10,148 nucleotides of DNA from positions 1 to 10,148 of the forward strand of contig CAMLNE010000137.1 in NCBI GenBank assembly GCA_946481265.1, given 5' to 3'. Within the stretch, counting starts at the first letter, position 1. Each line of letters begins with the position of its first letter. The translations under genes were made by a program, and so were the position numbers. Shown piece by piece: positions 1 through 6,661 of the stretch. The notes under the pieces were generated by a model. It did not search any database and had not been told where the DNA came from. It saw only the letters and a list, made by a program, of their open reading frames with translations. The DNA comes from an uncultured Panacagrimonas sp. GTDB taxonomy: Bacteria; Pseudomonadota; Gammaproteobacteria; Nevskiales; Nevskiaceae.

Positions 1-96
1 GGATTTCTTATCGGCTTGGGGCGCCAGCCACCAGGTAAATCAGAGAATCCCTAGGCTGCACCTGCCCAAGTTTACGCAGGCAGCGGCACCCGCATA

Positions 97-102
97 GAGG
101 AG
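97..102 (+). promoter_or_regulatory. Ribosome binding site of the flavoenzyme gene
   Basis: GAGGAG, a near-complete Shine-Dalgarno core, sits 8 bases before the ATG at 111. Bases 1-96 show no gene I can support and no convincing -35/-10 pair. Confidence 0.75.
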
Positions 103-110
103 ACCCCGGA

Positions 111-1361
111 ATGGCGATCGACTTCACGCTCAGCCCCGAACAGAAGGCCCTGCAGGCCGCTGCCCGCACCTTCGCGCGCGAAGTGCTGACCAAGGTCGGC
201 AAGGTCATCGCGCCGATCGCCAGGCCGGAGGACCGGTTCTTCGCCACGCGGCCGTTCTACGCGCAGATGGCGCAGGCCGGCTTCGTGCACGCGCTGTTTC
301 CCAAGGCCTATGGCGGCAGCGGCATGTCCGCGCTGGAGTTCGCGCTGGCGGCCGAGGAACTCGTCGCGGTCGACATCAATGTGCCCAGCACGGTGCTCGC
401 AACCGGCCTGGGAATGGAGCCGATCCTGGGCTTCGGCACCGAGGAACAGAAGCGCAAGTGGGTGGGCGAGATCCTCGAGAGGCCCGGGGAGCGGCTCGCC
501 GCGCTCGCGTTCACCGAGATCAGCGGTGGCGCGAACTTCGATTGCCCCGACCCCGGCGCCGGTGTGCAGACCTTCGCGCGCCGCGAGGGCGACGAGTGGG
601 TCATCACCGGCAAGAAGCATTACACGACCAATGGCAGCGGCTGGGATGGCAAGGGCTCACACCTGTACACGGTGGTCTGCCGTACCGATCCGGCCAAGCC
701 GCCGCTGGAATCGCTCGCGGTGATCGTGGTGCCCGGCTCGGCCAGGGGCGTGGAGGTGGTCGGCTATCTGGACACGGCCGGTCATCGCGCAGTGGCATCG
801 CCGCGCGTCCACTTCAACGAGGTGCGCGTGCCGGCGGGCAACATTCTCGGCAAGCCCGGCGACGGCGTCGCGATCTGCCGGTACGCCTTCACCTGGACCG
901 CCGCGCTGATCGGCGCAGCCTGCACCGGCGTGATGCGGGCCGCCTTCGACATCGCCTTCGAATTCGCCAGGACCGACAAGCGTTCCGGCAGCGTACCGGT
1001 CATCGAGCACCAGAACGTCGGCTACATGCTGGCGGATCTGAAGATGCGCATCGAAGCGGCGCGCTACCTGACCTGGAAGGCCTGTCATCAGCTCGACGTG
1101 ACCGACCGGCGCAGTGACGAGCTCGCCATCATGACCAAGGTCTACTGCTCGGAACTCTGCGTGCAGGTGGTGTACGACGCGATGCGGCTGGTCGGCGTGG
1201 ACAGCTACACGGATCTGACCCCGCTGTCCGGCCTGATGCAGGACGCGCTGTGTTTTCCCTTGTACGACGGCGGCAACATGGGCGTAAGGCGGCGTCAGCT
1301 GCACCAGAAGTTCAGGACGCCGGGCTACGACCCGATGGCCTCGGCCGAGGGACGGGTCTGA
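111..1361 (+). CDS. Acyl-CoA dehydrogenase-fold flavoenzyme, nitroalkane oxidase-like
   Basis: The 416-residue protein has the acyl-CoA dehydrogenase (ACAD) layout: helical N-terminal domain (about 1-125), beta domain (about 126-240, with AFTEISGGANF at 133-143 and EWVITGKKHYTTN at 162-174) and C-terminal helical domain (about 250-405). The usual TEPxAGSD motif is altered to TEISGGANF, and the usual catalytic Glu of the YEG motif is Asp386 in LYDGGNMGVRRRQ. Fungal nitroalkane oxidase, an ACAD-fold FAD enzyme turning nitroalkanes into aldehydes or ketones plus nitrite and H2O2, uses Asp402 with Arg409; here Arg393 keeps the seven-residue spacing. Other blocks also resemble that enzyme as I remember it: ATRPFY (45-50), SGWDGKGSHLYTVVCR (176-191), VIEHQNV (297-303). 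GAGGAG at 97-102 lies 8 bases before the ATG and fixes the start. It is convergent with the next gene, 33 bases away. The fold is near certain; nitroalkane oxidation is inferred, and another non-CoA substrate is possible. Confidence 0.8.
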   Translation: MAIDFTLSPEQKALQAAARTFAREVLTKVGKVIAPIARPEDRFFATRPFYAQMAQAGFVHALFPKAYGGSGMSALEFALAAEELVAVDINVPSTVLATGLGMEPILGFGTEEQKRKWVGEILERPGERLAALAFTEISGGANFDCPDPGAGVQTFARREGDEWVITGKKHYTTNGSGWDGKGSHLYTVVCRTDPAKPPLESLAVIVVPGSARGVEVVGYLDTAGHRAVASPRVHFNEVRVPAGNILGKPGDGVAICRYAFTWTAALIGAACTGVMRAAFDIAFEFARTDKRSGSVPVIEHQNVGYMLADLKMRIEAARYLTWKACHQLDVTDRRSDELAIMTKVYCSELCVQVVYDAMRLVGVDSYTDLTPLSGLMQDALCFPLYDGGNMGVRRRQLHQKFRTPGYDPMASAEGRV

Positions 1362-1394
1362 GCGGCCGCGCGTCGCCGGCTGCTTGTTCCGGAC

Positions 1395-1883
1395 TTACGC
1401 GGCGGCCGCCCGCGAGTCGGCCCACGCGGCCGACCAGGTCTTGCGCCGCGTGAAGAAATAGGCCGCCATGCAGAAGTCGTAGGCCGCGCAGAACACGCCG
1501 TAGGCCAGGGGCACGTCGGTCGACTGGCCGGGCCCGAACAGCTGCGGTCCACCGTGCGCCTGCAGTTCGTGTGCGGCATCCCAGAGTCCGTGCAGCGGGT
1601 AGCCGATGATCAAGGCCATCGGGAAGCGCACGCCGATCGCCGCCAGCACGGTGAACGCCAGCACGGCGCAGGTCTCCAGCGCCCAGGCCGCGTCGGCGCG
1701 GAAGTAGGCGGTGAAGGCCAGGTAGAACGCCGCGATGGCGACGAAGAATCCGGCGTAGAAGATCTGCTCGGCGCGCGGCCCGAACAGTTTCTGCGACAGG
1801 AACACCGATCCCGCGGCGGCCATGAAGCCGACCGTCGCGTAGAGCGCCAGGATCACCACGAAGCCGATCGTACTCGGATCCAC
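1395..1883 (-). CDS. Uncharacterised small integral membrane protein (DUF6010-like?)
   Basis: This 162-residue protein starts with GTG at 1883. The start is supported by GGGAGA (minus strand, bases 1891-1896) seven bases upstream. It is strongly hydrophobic, with about four to five membrane segments (roughly residues 7-29, 41-61, 67-85, 86-103 and 123-144) and a basic C-terminus (TRRKTW, 145-150). Its most distinctive block is GYPLHGLWDAAHE at 94-106, with His98, Trp101, Asp102, His105 and Glu106 clustered at a predicted membrane edge, followed by YDFCMAAYF (135-143). The HxxWDxxH pattern recalls the DUF6010 family, but I cannot confirm membership. It lies 28 bases downstream of psd on the same strand, so it is probably the last gene of the sco-psd transcript. 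Function unknown; a membrane metal or lipid-related role is speculation. Confidence 0.75.
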   Translation of the reverse strand: MDPSTIGFVVILALYATVGFMAAAGSVFLSQKLFGPRAEQIFYAGFFVAIAAFYLAFTAYFRADAAWALETCAVLAFTVLAAIGVRFPMALIIGYPLHGLWDAAHELQAHGGPQLFGPGQSTDVPLAYGVFCAAYDFCMAAYFFTRRKTWSAAWADSRAAAA

Positions 1884-1890
1884 TCGCTTT

Positions 1891-1896
1891 TCTCCC
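1891..1896 (-). promoter_or_regulatory. Ribosome binding site selecting a GTG start
   Basis: GGGAGA on the minus strand, seven bases before the GTG at 1883. It lies in the 28-base gap after the psd stop and is the main reason to choose this start for the membrane protein. Confidence 0.65.
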
Positions 1897-1911
1897 GTAC
1901 CGTGTGAGTGC

Positions 1912-2781
1912 CTAGGCGAGCTTGCCGATCGCCTGGCCCATGCGGACCGCCACGCCCGGGCCGAAGGTCTCGTCCCATTTCACCACGCCCGGCGGCAGCA
2001 GCAGCACGACCGTGGATCCCATGTTGAAGCGGCCCATTTCCGCGCCGCGCTCCAGCGTCACGCGGCGCGAGGGAGACCAGCGCCCGAGGCCGCTGCGGAT
2101 GTGGGGCGGGGTGATCTGGCCGGCCCAGACGGTCTCCATGCTGCCGACATTGAGTGCGCCGACCAGGACCAGCGCCATCGGGCCGCTCGCCGTTTCGAAC
2201 AGGGTGACCACGCGCTCGTTGCGCGCGAACAGGCGTGGCATGGCGCGGGCGGTCGCGGGATTGACGCTGAACAGGCGCCCCGGCACCAGCAGCCATTCGC
2301 GCAGCAGGCCGGCCATCGGCATGTGGATGCGGTGATAGTTGTACGGCGCAAGGTAGATCGTGCAGAACTGGCCGCCGGCAAAGGCATGCGCGAGTTCGGC
2401 GTCGGCCAGCAGCTCGGTCGCGGTGTAATGACGACCCTTGGCCTGGAAGATGCGCTCTCCTTCGATCGTGCCGAGCTGGCTGACCGTGCCGTCGACCGGC
2501 GAGAGGAGGGTCTGCGGGTCCGGGTCCAGGGTGCGCGCGCCCGGCTTGAGCGCACGCGTGAAGAACGCGTTGAAGTGGCGGTAGGCCTCGGGCAGCTCGG
2601 CCTCGGCCTCGTCGAGACTGACCTGGAAGGCGCCCATGAACCAGCGGATGAAGGCGTTCTTGAACCGCGGCGATTCGATCCGCGTGAGCTTGAAGACCAG
2701 CCAGGACAGCAGGCGCGTGGGCAGGCAGAGCTGGAGCAGGGCGAAGGCGCGGTCGCCCAGACCGGCGGATGTGGAGGCCAT
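1912..2781 (-). CDS. psd: Phosphatidylserine decarboxylase proenzyme
   Basis: This 289-residue proenzyme decarboxylates phosphatidylserine to phosphatidylethanolamine at the inner membrane. It cleaves itself into a beta chain and a short alpha chain that carries a pyruvoyl group. The cleavage motif is MGST at 254-257 (usually LGST), so the break is expected between Gly255 and Ser256. The rest of the self-cleavage and decarboxylation machinery is present: Asp97 in SPVDGTV (94-100) and both histidines of YHRIHMP (149-155; His150, His153). GALNVGSMETVW (208-219) is also typical. Length matches the roughly 280-320-residue proteobacterial type I enzyme. I chose the ATG at 2781 because homologues begin near here; the frame stays open further upstream, but that extension runs antisense-like through the sco gene and has no Psd similarity. 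No Shine-Dalgarno sequence is clear. The ATG overlaps the sco stop (TGATG), which points to translational coupling. Confidence 0.95.
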   Translation of the reverse strand: MASTSAGLGDRAFALLQLCLPTRLLSWLVFKLTRIESPRFKNAFIRWFMGAFQVSLDEAEAELPEAYRHFNAFFTRALKPGARTLDPDPQTLLSPVDGTVSQLGTIEGERIFQAKGRHYTATELLADAELAHAFAGGQFCTIYLAPYNYHRIHMPMAGLLREWLLVPGRLFSVNPATARAMPRLFARNERVVTLFETASGPMALVLVGALNVGSMETVWAGQITPPHIRSGLGRWSPSRRVTLERGAEMGRFNMGSTVVLLLPPGVVKWDETFGPGVAVRMGQAIGKLA

Positions 2782-3416
2782 CAGGCGCCGCCGGCGCCGA
2801 GCAGACCGGAGAGATCCGCCACCAGCGGGTCGACGCGCAGGGGCTGCGTGAAGTAGCCCGCGACCTGCGCCTGCGGGTTGACCAGGATCAGGGCCGAGGA
2901 GTGGTCGATCGTGTAGGTCTCGGGCGTGGCGCCCGGCGCCTTCATGTAGACGAAGCCCATGGCGGCGCCCAGCTTGTCGAGTTCGCGGGTCGGGCCGGTT
3001 GCGCCGAGGAAGGACGGGTCGAAATGCTGCACGTAGCCGCGCAGCGCCTGCGGCGTATCGCGCTCGGGATCGACCGACAGCAGCACCACCTGCAGGGACT
3101 TGCCCTGTTCGGCGAGCTGGCGATGCACGGTTCCGAGCAGGGCCAGGGTATTCGGGCAGACATCGGGGCACTGGGTGAAGCCGACGAACACGATCGTCCA
3201 GCGGCCTTCCAGGCGCGCCTTGTCGAAGGGCTGGCCGTCGATGCCTTCCAGCGAGAATTCGGGGATCGCGCGCGGCACGGGCAGCAGCGTGCCCGAGGCG
3301 AGCTCGACCCTCTGCACGCCGTCAGGCTGCAGGACGAAGTGGGCGGCGACGAGGCCGGCGACGGCGGCGATTGCGGCTACCAGGCCAAGGGCCAGGGCTT
3401 TGACGGGACTGGACAT
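2781..3416 (-). CDS. Sco1/SenC/PrrC family copper chaperone (thioredoxin-like)
   Basis: This 211-residue protein has one N-terminal membrane anchor (about residues 6-29, after MSSPVK) and then a periplasmic thioredoxin-like domain. The copper ligands of Sco proteins are all present: Cys83 and Cys87 in FTQCPDVCPN (80-89) and His172 in TIDHSS (169-174). LLSVDPERDTP (112-122) is also typical. Sco proteins deliver copper to, or adjust the redox state of, the CuA site of cytochrome c oxidase subunit II. I prefer the ATG at 3416: it puts the anchor close to the N-terminus and leaves a normal 101-base divergent gap to prmB. A longer start at 3488 would add 24 Pro/Arg-rich residues and place the start only 29 bases from prmB. 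The gene is first in a block with psd and the small membrane protein. Oxidase genes are not in the window. Confidence 0.9.
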   Translation of the reverse strand: MSSPVKALALGLVAAIAAVAGLVAAHFVLQPDGVQRVELASGTLLPVPRAIPEFSLEGIDGQPFDKARLEGRWTIVFVGFTQCPDVCPNTLALLGTVHRQLAEQGKSLQVVLLSVDPERDTPQALRGYVQHFDPSFLGATGPTRELDKLGAAMGFVYMKAPGATPETYTIDHSSALILVNPQAQVAGYFTQPLRVDPLVADLSGLLGAGGA

Positions 3417-3517
3417 GGGCGGAAGGACGAGCGGTCGGGGCCGGGGACTTCGCCTGCCGGCGAGCGGGGGAGGCGAACGGGTGGGCATAATTTGCCGCCC
3501 CGTATTTTCTCACGTCG
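3417..3517. promoter_or_regulatory. Divergent intergenic region between sco and prmB
   Basis: The two operons diverge from this 101-base gap, so it should hold both promoters. The only AT-rich patch is at 3486-3510, in otherwise very GC-rich sequence. It contains CATAAT (3486-3491, plus strand), a plausible -10 element for prmB with a transcription start near 3498, but no recognisable -35 lies 16-18 bases upstream. No operator repeat is visible. Confidence 0.35.
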
Positions 3518-4447
3518 ATGCCTTCAACGTCCGTGCCGTCCGCCGAACCCCCTTCCGACCTGCTTGCCCTGGCCAGCATCCGCGACTGGGTGCGCTGGGG
3601 CGCGAGCCGCTTTCGCGAGGCCGGCCTGGTATTCGGCCATGGGACCGACAACGCGCTGGACGAGGCCTTCCACCTCGTGCTGCACGCCCTGCACCTGCCC
3701 TACGACCTGCCCGCGCTCTACCTGGAGACACAGCTGTCCGGCGCCGAGCGCGCGGCCGTGCACGCGCTGCTGCGCCGCCGGATCGACACGCGCCAGCCGG
3801 CCGCCTACCTGATCGGCGAGATCGAGTTCGCCGGCTATCCCTTCCATGTCGACGAGCGGGTGCTGGTGCCGCGATCGCCGATCGCCGAGCTGATCGAGCG
3901 CGGCTTCGCGCCCTGGGTCAACCAGCCGCCGCGCCGCGTGCTCGACCTGTGCGCCGGATCCGGCTGCATCGGCATCGCCTGCGCGCTGTACTTGGACTGC
4001 ACGGTGACCCTGGGCGAGATCGACCCCGGCGCGCTGGAGGTCTGTGCGCGCAACATCGCGCGGCACGCCATCGGCGAGCGCGTGCAGGCGGTCGCCAGCG
4101 ACCTGTTCGCCAACCTGCGCGGTCAGCGCTGGGACCTGATCATCAGCAATCCGCCCTACGTCCCGACGCAGGAATGGGAATCGCTGGCGGCCGAATACCA
4201 GCGCGAACCGCGCCTGGCGCTCGACGCCGGCGGCGATGGCATGGACGTGGTCGCGCGCATCCTGCGCGAGGCCCCGGAGCATCTCGAGCGCGACGGCATG
4301 CTGATCTGCGAGGTCGGTGGCAGCATGGAGGAATTCGAGGTGCGCTGGCCGCGCCTGCCGGTGACCTGGATCGAGTTCCAGCGTGGCGGTGACGGGGTCT
4401 TCTGCATCGGGCGGGATGCACTGCACAAGGCGAGATCCAGCCTGTGA
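3518..4447 (+). CDS. prmB: Ribosomal protein L3 N5-glutamine methyltransferase
   Basis: This 309-residue SAM-dependent methyltransferase of the HemK/PrmB family methylates a glutamine side chain of ribosomal protein L3 in the cytoplasm. The SAM-binding motif I is DLCAGSGCIGI (143-153) and the catalytic NPPY motif is NPPYV (211-215), which binds the substrate amide. The stretch FAGYPFHVDERVLVPRSPIAELI (104-126), especially LVPRSPIAELI, separates PrmB from the release-factor methyltransferase PrmC. The length matches PrmB. The family is very well supported; L3 as substrate is inferred from the PrmB-specific block and from aroC nearby, a linkage known from Escherichia coli. No strong Shine-Dalgarno sequence precedes the ATG, but no alternative start is better. 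The stop overlaps the start of the next gene by four bases (GTGA). Confidence 0.93.
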   Translation: MPSTSVPSAEPPSDLLALASIRDWVRWGASRFREAGLVFGHGTDNALDEAFHLVLHALHLPYDLPALYLETQLSGAERAAVHALLRRRIDTRQPAAYLIGEIEFAGYPFHVDERVLVPRSPIAELIERGFAPWVNQPPRRVLDLCAGSGCIGIACALYLDCTVTLGEIDPGALEVCARNIARHAIGERVQAVASDLFANLRGQRWDLIISNPPYVPTQEWESLAAEYQREPRLALDAGGDGMDVVARILREAPEHLERDGMLICEVGGSMEEFEVRWPRLPVTWIEFQRGGDGVFCIGRDALHKARSSL

Positions 4448-5394
4448 GCGAGGGGCATCGCCACCCGGGCCACGATCACGATCACGATCACGGCCATTCG
4501 CACTCGCACCAGGACGACCAGGGCGCCGGCCGCCTGAAGATCGCGCTGGCGATCACCGTGACGATCATGCTCGTCGAGCTGGTCGGCGGCTGGTGGACGC
4601 ATTCGCTGGCCCTGATCGCGGACGCCGGCCACATGCTGGCCGACGCCGGCAGCCTGCTGCTCGCGGTGCTGGCCATCGCCCAGGCCACGCGGCCGGCCGA
4701 CGCCCGCCACAGCTATGGTCGCGGCCGCTTCCCGGTACTGGCGGCGTTCGCCAACGGCCTGCTCCTGCTGGTGGTGAGCGCCTGGATCGTGATCGAGGCG
4801 GTGCAGCGCCTGCTCGCTCCCGAGCCGGTCGAAGGCCTGGCCCTGGCCGGCGTGGCGCTGGTCGGGCTGGTGGCCAACCTTGCGGCCTTCATGCTGCTGC
4901 ATGGGGGACACGAGCACGACCTCAACCGGCGCGGCGCGGTGGCGCACGTGCTGTCCGACCTGCTGGGCTCGGTGGCTGCACTGATCGCGGGCCTGGTCAT
5001 CTGGCAGACCGGCTGGCTGCGCGCCGATCCGCTGCTGTCCCTGTTCGCGGCCCTGCTGATCGTGCGCACCGGCCTGCGCATCACGCGCGAATCGGCCCAC
5101 GTGCTGCTCGAAGGAGCGCCGCCGGGGCTGAACCTGTCGGGCGTGGTGGCCGAGATGCCGCGCGCGCTCAGCGAGGTGCGCAGCGTGCACCACGTGCATG
5201 CCTGGTCGATCATGCCGGGCGACAACCTGATGACCCTGCACGCGGTACTGGCGCCCGACGCGGACGTCGACCGCGCCCTGCGCCGGATCCAGCACTGGCT
5301 GCGCGAGACTCACCGGATCGGCCATGTCACCGTGCAGATCGAGCGCGAGGACTGCGGCGCCAGCGCGGACTGCGCAGCGGATGAGCGACAATAG
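4444..5394 (+). CDS. Cation diffusion facilitator, zinc-type (ZitB/CzcD-like)
   Basis: This 316-residue metal/proton antiporter of the CDF family exports divalent cations, most likely Zn(II), from the cytoplasm. The N-terminus is His-rich (HDHDHDHGHSHSH, 10-22), typical of ZitB/CzcD/ZnT-type members. Six membrane segments follow (about 31-51, 54-80, 97-120, 131-153, 167-188, 192-210). The transport-site residues form two HxxxD pairs, His63/Asp67 in segment II (ADAGHMLAD) and His168/Asp172 in segment V (AHVLSD); His and Asp in both helices is the zinc-preferring arrangement. A cytosolic domain (about 215-302) carries SVHHVHAWS (247-255), the usual C-terminal metal-binding signature. Translation starts with GTG inside the prmB stop (GTGA), with AAGGCGAG about ten bases upstream, so it is probably coupled to prmB. 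Zn specificity is inference; Cd or Co are alternatives. Confidence 0.92.
   Translation: MSEGHRHPGHDHDHDHGHSHSHQDDQGAGRLKIALAITVTIMLVELVGGWWTHSLALIADAGHMLADAGSLLLAVLAIAQATRPADARHSYGRGRFPVLAAFANGLLLLVVSAWIVIEAVQRLLAPEPVEGLALAGVALVGLVANLAAFMLLHGGHEHDLNRRGAVAHVLSDLLGSVAALIAGLVIWQTGWLRADPLLSLFAALLIVRTGLRITRESAHVLLEGAPPGLNLSGVVAEMPRALSEVRSVHHVHAWSIMPGDNLMTLHAVLAPDADVDRALRRIQHWLRETHRIGHVTVQIEREDCGASADCAADERQ
4471..4491 (+). repeat. Hexanucleotide tandem repeat (CACGAT) encoding His-Asp
   Basis: Three perfect copies of CACGAT plus a trailing CAC, in frame in the 5' end of the CDF transporter. It encodes alternating His and Asp in the metal-binding N-terminal tail. Slippage by one unit would change the tail by two residues without breaking the frame. 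Confidence 0.8.
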
Positions 5395-5463
5395 CCGCGC
5401 CTGCCCGGTAACCCCGTATCCACCGTTCTCCCTGGCGGAGAGCCCCTACAGACGTCTCGCGAC

Positions 5464-6570
5464 ATGTCCGGCAATACCTTCGGCCGCCTGTTCACCGTCA
5501 CCAGTTTCGGTGAGTCCCATGGTCCCGCCATCGGCTGCGTCGTGGACGGCTGCCCGCCGGGCCTGGAGCTGAGCGAGGCGGATCTGCAGCCGGATCTCGA
5601 CCGGCGCAAGCCGGGCACCTCGAAGTACGTCACGCAGCGCAAGGAAGATGACACGGTGCGCATCCTGTCCGGCGTCTTCGAGGGCCGCACCACCGGCACG
5701 CCGGTGGCGCTGCTGATCGAGAACAAGGACCAGCGCAGCTACGACTACGAGAAGATCCGGCAGACCTTCCGGCCCAATCACGCCGACTACGCCTACGTGC
5801 AGAAGTACGGCGTGCGCGACCACCGCGGCGGCGGGCGCAGCTCCGCGCGCGAAACGGCCGTGCGCGTCGCCGCCGGCGGCATCGCCAGGAAGTGGCTGCG
5901 GCAGAAGTTCGGCATGCAGATCCGCGGCTATGTCGCGCAGATCGGGCCGATCGAACTGGCCCTGAACGACTGGAGCGCGGTCCACGCCAACCCGTTCTTC
6001 TGCGCCGATCCCTCGCGCGTGCCGGAACTCGAGACGCTGGTCGACCGCCTGCGCTCGGAAGGCGACTCGGTCGGCGCGCGCGTCAGCGTGGTCGTGTCGA
6101 ACATGCCGGTGGGCCTGGGCGAGCCGGTGTTCGACCGCCTCGACGCGGATCTCGCGCACGCGCTGATGAGCATCAACGCGGTCAAGGGCGTGGAGATCGG
6201 CGATGGCATGCGCGTGGCCGGCCTGCGCGGGACCGAGCATCGCGACGAGATGACGCCGCAGGGCTTCCTGTCGAACCACTCGGGCGGCACTGCCGGTGGC
6301 ATCAGCACCGGCCAGGACCTGCTGTGCTCGATCGCCATCAAGCCCACCTCGAGCATCACCACACCGGGCCGATCGATCGACGAGACCGGCGCTGCGGTGG
6401 ACATGCGCACCACGGGCCGGCACGACCCCTGCGTGGGAATCCGCGCCGTGCCGATCGCCGAGGCGATGGTCGCGCTGGTACTGATGGACCATGCCCTGCG
6501 CCATCGCGCGCAGAACGCGGATGTGGTGATCGACACGTCCCGGATCCCGGGATCGGCGCCGCGCGACTGA
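5464..6570 (+). CDS. aroC: Chorismate synthase
   Basis: This 368-residue cytoplasmic enzyme removes phosphate from EPSP to give chorismate, the last shikimate step and the precursor of aromatic amino acids, folate and quinones; it needs reduced FMN. All three family signatures are visible: GESHGPAIG (16-24), GGRSSARET (123-131), and [15 protein letters not shown] (317-331). The Arg-rich substrate region ([13 protein letters not shown], 47-59) is intact, as are [13 protein letters not shown] (271-283) and the start MSGNTFG. The length matches the bacterial monofunctional enzyme of about 350-370 residues. A 69-base gap separates it from the CDF gene. No good Shine-Dalgarno sequence is present, but the N-terminal match fixes the start. 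It is probably co-transcribed with prmB and the CDF gene; a private promoter in the gap cannot be excluded. Confidence 0.97.
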   Translation: MSGNTFGRLFTVTSFGESHGPAIGCVVDGCPPGLELSEADLQPDLDRRKPGTSKYVTQRKEDDTVRILSGVFEGRTTGTPVALLIENKDQRSYDYEKIRQTFRPNHADYAYVQKYGVRDHRGGGRSSARETAVRVAAGGIARKWLRQKFGMQIRGYVAQIGPIELALNDWSAVHANPFFCADPSRVPELETLVDRLRSEGDSVGARVSVVVSNMPVGLGEPVFDRLDADLAHALMSINAVKGVEIGDGMRVAGLRGTEHRDEMTPQGFLSNHSGGTAGGISTGQDLLCSIAIKPTSSITTPGRSIDETGAAVDMRTTGRHDPCVGIRAVPIAEAMVALVLMDHALRHRAQNADVVIDTSRIPGSAPRD

Positions 6571-6584
6571 ACGCGGTCGTCCCG

Positions 6585-6627
6585 GGCGGGTGCCGACCCG
6601 CCGCGGCCACGGATGCCGCGCGCTTTT
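6585..6627 (+). terminator. Two adjacent hairpins after aroC, possible weak terminator
   Basis: Hairpin one is GGCGGGT (6585-6591) with ACCCGCC (6596-6602), loop of four. Hairpin two is CGCGGC (6602-6607) with GCCGCG (6615-6620), loop of seven, and TTTT follows at 6624-6627. They share base 6602, so cannot both form fully. The second resembles an intrinsic terminator with a poor U tract, and would partly separate aroC from the transporter gene. Confidence 0.35.
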
Positions 6628-6661
6628 CCCCGACTCCCTGCGCCCCTGCCGCTGAACGCTT

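Noticed and set aside
1..110. Possible tail of an upstream gene or a promoter
   Set aside because: Short open stretches exist in the plus frames (stops at 52-54 and 92-94 among others) but none shows a recognisable protein end, and no -35/-10 pair has acceptable spacing.
1362..1409. Two copies of GCGGCCGC (1362-1369 and 1402-1409) that could pair as a terminator between convergent genes
   Set aside because: Each copy is itself palindromic, the loop would be 32 bases, the second lies inside the coding end of the membrane-protein gene, and no T-run follows.
2782..3171. N-terminal extension of psd in the open frame upstream of 2781
   Set aside because: The frame overlaps the well-supported sco gene and its translation is Arg/Pro/Ala-rich with no resemblance to Psd; homologues start near the ATG at 2781.
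3417..3488. Longer sco product starting at 3488 with 24 extra residues
   Set aside because: The extra residues are Pro/Arg-rich, would push the membrane anchor inward and leave only 29 bases for two divergent promoters.
5941..5954. Inverted repeat around GATCGGGCCGATC inside aroC
   Set aside because: Fully within conserved coding sequence, with a single-base centre; GATCGG-type words are frequent throughout this GC-rich window.
6543..6554. Perfect 12-base palindrome GATCCCGGGATC near the aroC 3' end
   Set aside because: It is inside aroC coding sequence and can be explained by codon choice; too short and in the wrong place for an operator or terminator.
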